The notes beneath the pieces are model-generated. The model made no database searches, was not told the origin of the DNA, and saw nothing but the letters and a program-made list of their open reading frames with translations. A stretch of 64,000 nucleotides of DNA from Dendrocalamus latiflorus (Eukaryota; Streptophyta; Magnoliopsida; Poales; Poaceae), in the NCBI GenBank assembly GCA_017311315.1, contig CM029626.1, positions 27,824,672 through 27,888,671 of the forward strand, given 5' to 3'. This document shows positions 1 to 8,311 of this stretch, piece by piece (within the stretch, counting starts at the first letter, position 1; every line of letters begins with the position of its first letter). Both the position numbers and the translations under genes were made by a program.

Positions 1-1286
1 TAAATAGGAGAGATGTGTCCAAGTGCATGTAAGTATTGTGAGGGGTGTGCATGGTTTAGGGTTTTGCTTTAGTCAAAATGGCCTTTAGGAGGTTGTTTTG
101 CTTTAGGCTTTAGTGGTTGAGAGAGTGCAGGAGGTTGTCTCCCGTAGGTGCTCTGTGTCTTCCCTCAAGCATGTGTGTTCTTGGGATTCTTGAGACTTGA
201 GAGAGGGAGAGGATGAGTTGATGCCTATGTAATCATTGCTCTTGTATCCAATCGTGTATGGGGACTCCTTTGTGATCTTGTGTTTATGGAAATGAATGCT
301 TTCAAGAAGTCATTTGAGCTCTTGCTCCTCTGTCTGTTTTATCTCTCGATGTGCTCTCTGTGTGATTTCTGAGTTCTTGTGATTTGGGTTTATTTCTTGG
401 TGAGATTGTGCAAAATGGATTACTCTGTGATGAAACTGGATTTCTAGACCCCTTGGTCAGCTAGTTCCAAGAGCAAAATGATTGAATCGGAAGAATCGAA
501 TTTCTTTTCACCCCATGCCCTGTTCATTCTCTACTTATCATTTCTAGGGTTTGATGTGGATTTTGTTTCTCTTCATGAGATGCCCTAAGATTTGGTCCTT
601 TAAGTGCTCAGTCTTTTGCTAATCTTTCTGCAAAGTTTCTTGGTCTAATGTTCAAAGATTAGAGAGCAATTTGGATTTTGGTGCAACTCTCTGTAATTTT
701 TCAGATTTTGGCTCAAATCTGAAAATCTTGATCTTGAGTTGGATTCTTTTGTTTCCCAATACCCTCTTGATATTTAGGTTGTTGTTGTGCTGCTTTTGGC
801 TGAAAAGATTGGGAGCAATCCTCCAATTTTTCAGTTTTTAAAGATCTGAAATATTTTTCATGCTTCCAGTTTTCAGTCTGCTTTTCGGGTTGGTCTGGGA
901 TCAGGTGACCGGTCAGACCGGTTCTTGCAAGGCGGTCAGACCGGCACACTACGGGCGGTCTGACCGGCATTGAACCGGCGGTCTGACCGGGGAATGGTAG
1001 GCGGTCTGATCGGCCCGCAGTAGGCGGTCTGACCGGCCTACTACAGGCGGTCTGACCAGCCCTCTGCAGGCGGTCTGACCGGCCCTCAGCAGGTTTTGGG
1101 TTTGTGTTCCCTTTCCTCTCCCGTGTACTCATTGTTTCTTCCCTACTCTGGGTGATTGAGTCTCCGGTAAGTTACTTCTTCATAGTGTCAAATTGCTATC
1201 GGAGAAGAAGTTTTTGTGAGTACTTTGGGGCGAATTTTTATTTGAGCAACATTCACCCCCCGTCTGTTGCCGATTTTGATCCAACA
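1..1286 (+). mobile_element. Partial LTR of a Sirevirus-like Ty1/copia element
   Basis: This stretch aligns along its length with the reverse complement of the copia LTRs at 1855-3622 and 25570-27354. Shared landmarks are the 'tagtcaaaat' block near 72, the 'gagagggagaggat' block near 200, and the end 'acattcacccccc' followed by a closing CAACA. It is therefore the downstream part of a related LTR in the opposite orientation. The window opens at or just after its TATA region (compare TATATAAA in the other LTRs). The end at 1286 abuts gypsy gag sequence at 1287 with no primer-binding site, so this is either a 3' LTR or a solo LTR inserted in that gag. The left boundary and TSD lie outside the window. 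Confidence 0.8.
905..1090. repeat. Array of CGGTCTGACCGG palindromes in the LTR
   Basis: About eight copies of the near-palindrome CGGTCTGACCGG (or its complement-like form CGGTCAGACCGG) occur every 20-25 bp, separated by short variable linkers. The array lies near the 3' part of the LTR, so it would be transcribed in the 5' leader RNA. The copia LTRs at 1855 and 25570 have a different palindromic array in the same relative place. Confidence 0.9.
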
Positions 1287-1854
1287 TTGTTTATTCCCCG
1301 CGAGTTCTATCATCGCGACCCCGACCGCACCCCCGGCCCCGGCGAACTCTACCACCGCGACCAGCTGGGGCGTTGTCTTCGGAGCCGCCCTCAGTGTCAA
1401 AGACATAGCGGGCTCTTCGAGACTTTTGTTGGCCGTGTTTGGGCTTGTCCCCCGAGGGGTCTTTGCGCTGGGCGTCTTTGTGCTCGGAGGCGTCCTTCGA
1501 CGGCTCCTGGTTACGCTTACCCTTCGAGGAGCCTTCCTTCGACGCATCTTCGCTCTTCTTCACGCCTTCCGCCTGATTGGTGTCAAAGTCATCACCTTGG
1601 CGCCGCCGCGCGTCTTTCTCCGCCCTGGCGTACTCTTCCATCTTGTCAAAGAGCTTTGCCACCATCTTGATTGGCTTTCGTGCGTTGTATTCGGCCAGCA
1701 GCCCTGGGTGAAGGCCCTGTATCGTTGCGTTGTTGATGGTTGTTTCGTTAACATCCTTGACCTGGCAGCGGACCTTCGCAAAGCACTTGAAGTACTCCCA
1801 GAGCATCTCCGAGGGTTTTTGCTTGACCGCAAAGAGCTGATCTGCGTCGACGCG
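1287..1854 (-). pseudogene. Gypsy gag fragment, C-terminal half
   Basis: The minus-strand frame from about 1850 to 1291 encodes a gag segment that matches the gag of the plus-strand gypsy element at 3938-5941 almost residue for residue, for example RCQVKDVNETT, AEYNARKPIK and LFDKMEEYAR, followed by the basic Arg/Gly-rich tail. The segment is cut on the right by the copia LTR that starts at 1855 and continues beyond it at 27360. On the left it is cut by another LTR at 1286. It lacks the terminal zinc-knuckle region. It is a dead remnant of the oldest element in this block. Confidence 0.88.
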
Positions 1855-2044
1855 TGTAGGACCGAAATGGCGACAGAGGGGGGTGAATGTCGATCTTTAA
1901 AAAATCGCCCCCAACAAATATCTTCTTCTCCAATGGCTATGGGAGCTATGAAGGTAGAAGATAAGTACTTATAGGAAGAACAACAGCAGAGAAAACCAGA
2001 TCCAGAAAGAAGCAATCAAGAAAAACAAATTCAGCGCAAGTCTG

Positions 2045-2225
2045 GCTGCAAGCGGTAGTACCGCTGGGACGAGCGGTAGTACCGCACGAAGATCGGACTT
2101 GTCCGAACGTTTTGTCGCTGCCGATCAGATTGGTCTGAACAAAACCGGTAGTACCGCTAGGACAAGCGGTAGTACCTCTGAGCGGTAGTACCTCCAGAGG
2201 AGCGGTAGTACCTCTCGAGAAAAAT
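2045..2225. repeat. GCGGTAGTACCGC repeat block in the copia LTR
   Basis: Several copies of the imperfect palindrome GCGGTAGTACC(G/T)C occur between 2045 and 2225, with linkers such as TGGGACGA. The matching block in the other LTR (about 25765-25955) differs in copy number and is where most indels between the two LTRs fall. Confidence 0.85.
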
Positions 2226-3093
2226 AGCAAACAGAAATTTTAGAAAACTGAGAAAACGCAAGGATTCTTGGATTCTTGGCTTGGAAAACTTTGAGGATAG
2301 CTAGGGAATACTCCCAGAAGAATAAGCCAAGAGCCAAAATCAAGAAACCACTCCAAGAAGCAAGAATTTCAGATTTGGGATAAAAACCTGAAATCTTGCA
2401 AGAACCGAGCCAAAAACCAAATTACTCCTCAACCTTTGATCCTTTGGCCATGAAACTTTGAGGACAGCTAAAAGATAGCCCCTGGACTCCAGGTACCAAG
2501 TTTCATGCCATCTCAAAGAAGGAGACAAGATTTTGACCAAAACCCTAGAACTGCAGAACAAGATCAGGGGAGGCTCAAAAACGAAAATCTGAAATTAAAC
2601 AAAGTTTGCTCTTGGGGAACTTGATCAAATGATCTTGAGGCATCATCCCAACATAGAGAAACCCATTTTGGGCCTTCCCAGCAAGAAAGAACTCAAAAAC
2701 AAGAAATCAAGAAATCAAGCCAAAAGAGTATCGAAAGGAAAAATGAACAGAGTGACAAGAACTGAATCAATCTCAAACTCCACCATCTCATATTGATAAC
2801 GAGGAAAGGAGATACATGATTGATACAAGAGGAATGATTACAAGTCACTCAATCTATCCTCTCCCTCTCCCTAGACCTCAAGAACACAACCCATACATGC
2901 TTGGTAGGGAGGAACAACACACAGGCACTCAAGAAACCATCGAAGGGGACACAGAGGGAACACGACTCTGCCTCCACCAACAACCCTCAACAACTAAAGC
3001 CTAAAGCCAAAACAAACTCTAAAGTCTATTTTGACTAAAGGAAACCCTAAAACCCCTTCAAGTGTTCAAGTGGGCATGTAACCCCTCCACTCC

Positions 3094-3101
3094 TTTATAT
3101 A
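3094..3101 (-). promoter_or_regulatory. TATA box of the copia 3' LTR
   Basis: Minus-strand TATATAAA, conserved in the other LTR at 26826-26833. Transcription would start about 30 bp further left, leaving about 1.2 kb of LTR as R/U5 leader. Confidence 0.6.
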
Positions 3102-3622
3102 GCCTTGGCTAATGGGTCTCCGCCCCGTTACGCCCGCTAAATCCAACGGAGCCCGCTCCCGCTTGTGCAGCCTTGCGAATTTCCCGATTCGCCCCTCCTG
3201 CACCTTCCGGGAAGCTTCCGCGCTCCTTGCCTCGCACGCCTCGCAACCACCTCGAGTCCACGTCGTCTTCGACACCTCCTGACTGTTCTGACCTCAGCGC
3301 CACCTACGCCTAGTCCAGTCGTCCGTGTCTCACCACGACTCCGTCTCGACGTCCTGCAGTCACACAGACAAGAAACACGTCACATAGCACCGCTCGATAC
3401 ATGAAAGCGTAAATACCATCATACTTACCACAGATGAAGTCCAAACCTGTCACATCAAAGAATCAGCGTCCTAATCCCATATGACCAAGTTTGACCACAG
3501 TCCGACCAAGCCCGTTGCACCACGCAACGTCAGGGTCCGAACCACCCAAACCAAACTCGACTTATCTAAACCAATGTCAATTACTCATCACTCACATGTG
3601 GTCACCTCCACATGGTCCATCA

Positions 3623-3634
3623 ATCTTCCCCTTA
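3623..3634 (-). other. Polypurine tract of the copia element
   Basis: Minus-strand TAAGGGGAAGAT lies directly against the 3' LTR. This is the usual position of the plus-strand DNA primer in LTR retrotransposons. Confidence 0.75.
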
Positions 3635-3639
3635 ATGAG

Positions 3640-3885
3640 TGTTGTAGGGGTGGCCCCCACCTAAACCCAGCAGGCCTGGTAGGAGGTTATAAGGCCCAGA
3701 ATAGGCCATGTGTAATGACATAAATGCCCCTGAAGGGGATGATCAACTGTAAGGGTATAATTGTAAAAGCACTCCCCATGTATGTATATATATGGAATAC
3801 AGGCCATGGGGAAGACCCAAGCCATTACTCATCTCCCTCACTCTCCACTACCATCTCTCTCTCTGTTTGGTCTGTAACCACAACA
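3640..3885 (+). repeat. 5' LTR of the 14-kb gypsy element
   Basis: Starts TGTTGTAGGGGTGG and ends CCACAACA; 246 bp. It differs from the LTR at 17434-17679 by C/T at one site. A diverged minus-strand relative is at 28498-28914. Confidence 0.97.
3785..3792 (+). promoter_or_regulatory. TATA box of the gypsy LTR
   Basis: TATATATA just downstream of 'ccccatgtatg'. In the minus-strand relative at 28498-28914 this same spot has expanded to an (AT)91 run. Confidence 0.6.
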
Positions 3886-3886
3886 G

Positions 3887-3903
3887 TTGGCGCCGTCCGT
3901 GGG
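3887..3903 (+). other. Primer-binding site of the gypsy element
   Basis: TTGGCGCCGTCCGTGGG follows the LTR after one base. A TGGCGCC-type start is common for gypsy elements of grasses; the exact tRNA is not assigned here. The same site occurs on the minus strand at 28480-28496. Confidence 0.75.
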
Positions 3904-3937
3904 GAGGGATAGGAGCAAGCCTAAAGTTCGAAGGAGA

Positions 3938-5941
3938 ATGGCACCGAAAAAAGCTTCGTCAGCGGCAGCGAAGGGGAAGAAGACAGTTGGGGCGGAGCGT
4001 CGCGTGAGTACCAGGGCTTCGGCATCGGCTGCCGTGGGCGCGGCGGTCGAGGACGTTGACGCTCGCGCTGCGGCGACCGACCCTGCCACCAGTGCTGCGG
4101 CAGCCGACCCCGCCACCGGCGCTGCGACGACCAACCACGTCACCGGCACTGCGGCAGCCGACCCCGTCACCGGCGCTGCGACGACCAACCACGTCACCGG
4201 CGCTGCGGCGACCGAACCCGCCGACGCGACAGCAACCGACCCCGCCGATGCGACAGCAACCGACCCCGCCGATGCGACAGCAACCAACCTCACCGCCTTC
4301 ACTGCAACGCTCGCCGGTAGCGCGGACCGGGCAGTTGGAGGTAGCCACAACGGAGCGACCGGCAGCTCGGGAGCTCGCGACGCGGTCGTGCCCGCGCCGG
4401 TCCGTCCGCTGGGCGTGCCGGCGGCCCCGCCCGCACAGGCGGTGGAAAGCGCCCTGCTGGCGGCCCTCAAAGCGTTCCAGCAGGAGCTGGGGCATCTTCG
4501 AGGGGCTGTCCGAGACATACAAGAGGCTCAGAGCCAGCAGGCCGCGCCGGTGGTCGCGCCAGAGCCCACGCCGGAAAGGGCGGACAACCGCGACGCCCCC
4601 ACATCCAACCGCGTCCCGCTACGGCGCGTCAATCCGGAGTCCCCGCTTTCGGCAGGACTACAGCAAGCGGCGTGGCCCGAAGACTTCAAGTTCCCTAGTG
4701 TCATCGAGCCCTACAAAGGTGACACGGACCCCCGCGAGTTCGTGCGCGTATACGAAACCACAATCGAGGCCGCGGGCGGAGACGACACCACAAAGGCGAA
4801 GGGACTCCCCCTCGCGCTGCAAGGAGTGGCACTCTCCTGGTTTTTTACCATAGAGCCGAACTCCATCTACGTGTGGGAGCAGATCCGCGACCGTCTTCAC
4901 AACAACTTTCAAGGAAATTATGTCGAGCGGGTCGACGCGGACCAGCTCTTCGCCGTGAAGCAGAAACCTTCGGAGAAGCTCCGGGACTACTTCAAACGCT
5001 TCGCGAAGATACGTTGTCAAGTCAAAGACGTTAACGAAACCACCGTAGTCAACGCGGCCATACAGGGCCTTCGTCCGGGCCCGATGGCCGAGTATAACGC
5101 GCGGAAGCCAATCAAGACAGTGACGAAGCTCTTTGACAAAATGGAGGAATACGCCAGGTCGGAAGAGGACGCACGGCGGCGACAAGGCGACGACTCCGAC
5201 ACCAACCAGGCCGGTGCCTCGGCAAAAGCCGAAGATCCGTCAAAGGACGGTTCTTCGAAGGGAAAACGTAAGCAGGAGTCGTCCAAGGATGCGCCCGATT
5301 GCAAGGACGCCCCGCACAAGGAGCCGTCCGATAGGCCCAAGCGTGGCCAGCAGAAGTCGCGGCGAGGCCGGTACGTCCTCGACATCGAAGGCGGTTCCGA
5401 CGACAGCGCTCCCGCGGGTCGGGGCGGTCGGGGGCGCCGAGGCCGGGGACGCGGCCGTGGCCAGGGCCGTGACGATAGAGGCCGGGGTGATTACGACAAC
5501 CAACACCAGGGGCTGTGGTGCATAGTCCACGGTCGCGGAAACCACGACACGCGCACATGCACCTCTATCGCGGCGCTCCGCGACAGCGTCACCAGGGACA
5601 GGAACCTGGAAGCACGTCCGCCCGTGGTGGCCCACGTACAGCACCCATACGAAGCCCCCGTGCATATACAGGCGCAAGGAACGCAGCCCCACGAGGGCCC
5701 TCTGCGGATCCAGGCCCACGTGCAGCAGCCTCAGGAGGGCTTTCTGCAGCTACAGGCTCCTCGGTGGAGTTCGCCTCGGCACGGCAGCGGAAGGCTTACG
5801 TGCGAAGGCTACACCACGTGGCGGCGTACCCAGCGCAAACACCGCCGGACTGGGCATAGCAGGAGGTCACGTTCACCCCTGCCGACGCCCAAGGAGTGCA
5901 GCTTCCTCACCACGATCCCCTGGTCGTCCGGGTCGTCGTAG
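3938..5941 (+). CDS. Gag polyprotein of the 14-kb gypsy element
   Basis: The first ATG of the frame is at 3938 and gives 667 residues. Gag forms the virus-like particle that packages element RNA. The N-terminal third is Ala/Thr-rich with short peptide repeats. The retrotransposon gag domain follows: the core runs from FPSVIEPYKGDTDPREF (near residue 255) through GVALSWFF, FQGNYV and KRFAKIRCQVKDVNE to LFDKMEEYAR. Next come a Lys/Arg-rich stretch, an Arg/Gly tail and a degenerate knuckle, WCIVHGRGNHDTRTC, of the C-x2-H-x4-H-x4-C kind seen in Tat-type gags. The last about 60 codons are probably out of frame, because the natural continuation towards the protease lies in another frame (see 5860-6369). 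The core is uninterrupted, so a functional capsid protein is conceivable. The relative at 27360-28445 plus 1287-1854 is clearly broken. Confidence 0.88.
   Translation: MAPKKASSAAAKGKKTVGAERRVSTRASASAAVGAAVEDVDARAAATDPATSAAAADPATGAATTNHVTGTAAADPVTGAATTNHVTGAAATEPADATATDPADATATDPADATATNLTAFTATLAGSADRAVGGSHNGATGSSGARDAVVPAPVRPLGVPAAPPAQAVESALLAALKAFQQELGHLRGAVRDIQEAQSQQAAPVVAPEPTPERADNRDAPTSNRVPLRRVNPESPLSAGLQQAAWPEDFKFPSVIEPYKGDTDPREFVRVYETTIEAAGGDDTTKAKGLPLALQGVALSWFFTIEPNSIYVWEQIRDRLHNNFQGNYVERVDADQLFAVKQKPSEKLRDYFKRFAKIRCQVKDVNETTVVNAAIQGLRPGPMAEYNARKPIKTVTKLFDKMEEYARSEEDARRRQGDDSDTNQAGASAKAEDPSKDGSSKGKRKQESSKDAPDCKDAPHKEPSDRPKRGQQKSRRGRYVLDIEGGSDDSAPAGRGGRGRRGRGRGRGQGRDDRGRGDYDNQHQGLWCIVHGRGNHDTRTCTSIAALRDSVTRDRNLEARPPVVAHVQHPYEAPVHIQAQGTQPHEGPLRIQAHVQQPQEGFLQLQAPRWSSPRHGSGRLTCEGYTTWRRTQRKHRRTGHSRRSRSPLPTPKECSFLTTIPWSSGSS
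4066..4292 (+). repeat. Short in-frame repeats in gag
   Basis: Repeats of 42 and 21 bp encode degenerate units such as DPATGAATTNHVTG and ATDPADAT. The homologous gag on the minus strand (about 28130-28330) has a different repeat, ATIDLATAGA-like, at the same position. This part of gag evolves by repeat turnover. Confidence 0.8.
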
Positions 5942-6369
5942 CGGGATGCGACGTGAGATGCGCCCTAGTTGACGGCGGCAGCTCCGCGAACATTCTGTTC
6001 GCGGCAGCCTTTGACCCGATGGGGATCCCCCGAAGCCGCCTCGGCCCGTCGGGAGTCCCGCTGCAGGGCTTCGGCAGACAGCCTTTACAGGCGCTCGGCC
6101 AAATATGCTTGCAGGTCTCTTTCGGTCAGGGCGACAACGAAAGGGTCGAGGACGCGACATTCGACGTCGTCGATCTCCCGTACCCTTACAATGCCATACT
6201 GGGGCGTCCGGTCCTCAACTCCTTCGGGGCGGTACCGCATCACGCCTATTTATGTATGAAGCTCCCGGGGCCACGAGCCATCATTACCGTTCGGGGCGAC
6301 CAGGACATGGCCTGGCGCATCGAGCACGGCACCAGATGTCCCCGTCGCGGCGGGCAGCGGCACACCTAG
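5860..6369 (+). pseudogene. Aspartic protease segment of the gypsy element
   Basis: This frame differs from that of gag and opens immediately after an in-frame amber at 5857-5859. It encodes QEVTFTPADAQGV, then the active-site region CALVDGGSSANILF, then PLQGFGRQPLQALG and a YNAILGRPVLNSFGA motif. That order is typical of plant gypsy (Tat/Athila) proteases, in which DGGSS replaces the DT/SG signature. The reading frame ends at 6369, and no reverse transcriptase follows. The gag-to-protease link needs a frame change near 5770 and passage of the amber, so this copy is probably not expressed as a gag-protease fusion. Confidence 0.75.
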
Positions 6370-6609
6370 GATCGGCACCGACGTGCGAAGGCCCGCGGCG
6401 CCATCCGGGGGTGACTCCGCAAGCCCTGCTGATAGTGCAACTACTAGAGGCTCCGGCCGCACTGAGCACAAACGGTTAGTGCCCCCCCCCCCGGTCGTAT
6501 GTAATCGCTTACCCGCGCAAACGGGAATGTAATAAAGTTCCGTTTGTCGACAACATATTATCGCTGTGCAAAAATACGCGGCAAGCACACGCGGAGGCCT
6601 CGCCTACGC

Positions 6610-6990
6610 GTGTACTCCCGCACTATAAACCAAAGACGCACGTTCGCGTGTGCACTCTCCGTAGCCAGGGGTACGGGTATGAGTATAAACCAAAGACGCA
6701 CGTTCGCGTGTGCACTCTCCGTCAAAGACATGGGCATGAGTATAAACGAAGACGCACGTTCGCGTGTGCACTCTCTGTCAAAGACACAGGCATGAGTATA
6801 AACGAAGACGCACGTTCGCGTGTGCACTCTCCGTCAAAGACACGGGCATGAGTATAAACGAAGACGCACGTTCGCATGTGCACTCTCCGTCAAAGACATG
6901 GGCATGAGTATAAACGAAGACGCACGTTTGCGTGTGCACTCTCCGTCGAAGACACAGGCATGAGTATAAACAAAGACGTGTGGGGGGACA
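6610..6990. repeat. Tandem array A, about 58-bp unit
   Basis: Six or so copies of a unit containing GAGTATAAAC, AGACGCACGTTCGCGTG and TGCACTCTCCGTCAAAGAC. Units are highly similar. Each carries a TATAAA-like motif. Open frames here are products of the repeat and not genes. Confidence 0.92.
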
Positions 6991-6999
6991 CCTCTGCAC

Positions 7000-7440
7000 G
7001 CACTCTACGGAGTATAAATAAGACGCAGATGTTCTCCCTGCGCACTCTACTGAGTATAAACAAGACGCGAACCCCACGCACGCCAGGGACTTCGTCCATG
7101 TGCGTACTCTCCGGAGTATAAAAATGACGTGGATGTCGGCCCCACGCACTCTACGGAGTATAAATAAGACGCGGATGTTCTCCCTGCGCACTCTACTGAG
7201 TATAAACAAGACGCGAACCCCGCGCACGCCAGGGACTTCGTCCATGTGCGTACTCTCCGGAGTATAAAAATGACGTGGATGTCGACCCCACGCACTCTAC
7301 GGAGTATAAATAAGACGCGGATGTTCTCCCTGCGCACTCTACTGAGTATAAACAAGACGCGAACCCCGCGCATGCCAGGGACTTCGTCCTTGTGTGTACT
7401 CCCCGGAGTATAAATCAGACGTGGATGCCGATCCCACGCG
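7000..7440. repeat. Tandem array B, about 148-bp unit
   Basis: Three copies of a higher-order unit built from sub-units that share GCACTCT...GAGTATAAA with array A. Landmarks are GATGTTCTCCCTGCGCACTC, ACGCCAGGGACTTCGTCC and AAAATGACGTGGATGTC. Sequence between copies is nearly identical, which indicates recent homogenisation. Confidence 0.92.
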
Positions 7441-7574
7441 AATCTTGCGCTGCTGCTAATCGCGCACCTCAGCGCGTTGAGGCTCGCCTTCGCACATCAC
7501 GGGAGGTGTACGCAGAGGCTGGCCCCAGCGTCGGCGCGCACGTAGATTATGCGATACACCAAAGGCTGCCCCCA

Positions 7575-8275
7575 CCTCGGGGTGGGGGGACGAAGGTCCG
7601 CCTTCGCACGCGCCAGTCCACGAGACTTTAAACAGGTCGTCGTGTGGAGGTCCGCCTTCGCACGCGCCAGTCTACGGACTCTAAATAGGTCGTAGTGCGG
7701 AGGTCCGCCTTCGCACACGCTAGTCCATGAGACTTTAAACAGGTCGTAGTGCGGAGGTCCGCCTTCGCACGCGCTAGTCCACGAGACTTTAAACAGATCG
7801 TCCTGCGGAGGTCCGCCTTCGCACGCGCCAGTCTACGGACTCTAAATAGGTCATCATGCGAAGGTCCGCCTTCGCACGCGCCAGTCCACAGACTCTAAAT
7901 AGGTCGTAGTGCGGAGGTCCGCCTTCACACGCGCCAGTCCACGAGACTTTAAACAGGTCATCGTGCGGAGGTCCGCCTTCGCACGCGCCAGTCTATGGAC
8001 TCTAAACAGGTCGTAGTGCGGAGGTCCACCTTCGCACACGCCAGTCTACGGACTCTAAACAGGTCATAGTGCGGGGGTCCGCCTTTGCACGCGCCAGTCT
8101 ACGGACTCTAAACACGTCGTAGTGCGGGGGTCCGCCTTTGCACGCGCCAGTCTACGGACTCTAAACAGGTCGTAGTGCGGAGGTCCGCCTCCGCGCGCGC
8201 CAGTCTACGCACTTTTAGCAGGTCATAGTGTCAACAACTGCCTCCGCACGCGCTAGCTCCACGGAGTACTCAACG
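7575..8275. repeat. Tandem array C, about 62-bp unit
   Basis: About eleven copies of a unit with GGAGGTCCGCCTTCGCACGC, GCCAGTCTACGGACTCTAAA and CAGGTCGTAGTGC. The last units diverge. Arrays A, B and C probably share an ancestor, since all pair a CGCACGCG-like motif with ACTCTAAA or GTATAAA. Confidence 0.92.
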
Positions 8276-8311
8276 CGCAAACCCCGCGGGCGCATTGGCA
8301 CCCGGGCGACG

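Larger units (their letters stand above)
1855..3622 (-). repeat. 3' LTR of the Sirevirus-like copia element
   Basis: The LTR is 1768 bp, starts TGTAGG and ends ATCA on the plus strand, and has a second copy at 25570-27354. It is preceded in the element's sense by the purine-rich tract at 3623-3634. A TATATAAA promoter motif is at 3094-3101. Relative to the other LTR it lacks about 36 bp of the GCGGTAGTACCGC repeat block and has scattered transitions. Confidence 0.95.

Noticed and set aside
1104..1974. Plus-strand frames of 188 and 235 codons
   Set aside because: They are the complement of the minus-strand gag fragment and of adjoining LTR sequence.
5896..6369. Start of a full pol gene after protease
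   Set aside because: Coding ends at 6369 and the following sequence is tandem repeats; no reverse transcriptase, RNase H or integrase motif was found up to the 3' LTR.
6558..8039. Many mid-size open frames on both strands across the tandem arrays
   Set aside because: They are products of repeats whose length leaves frames open; translations are tandem copies of the same peptide and no domain is present.
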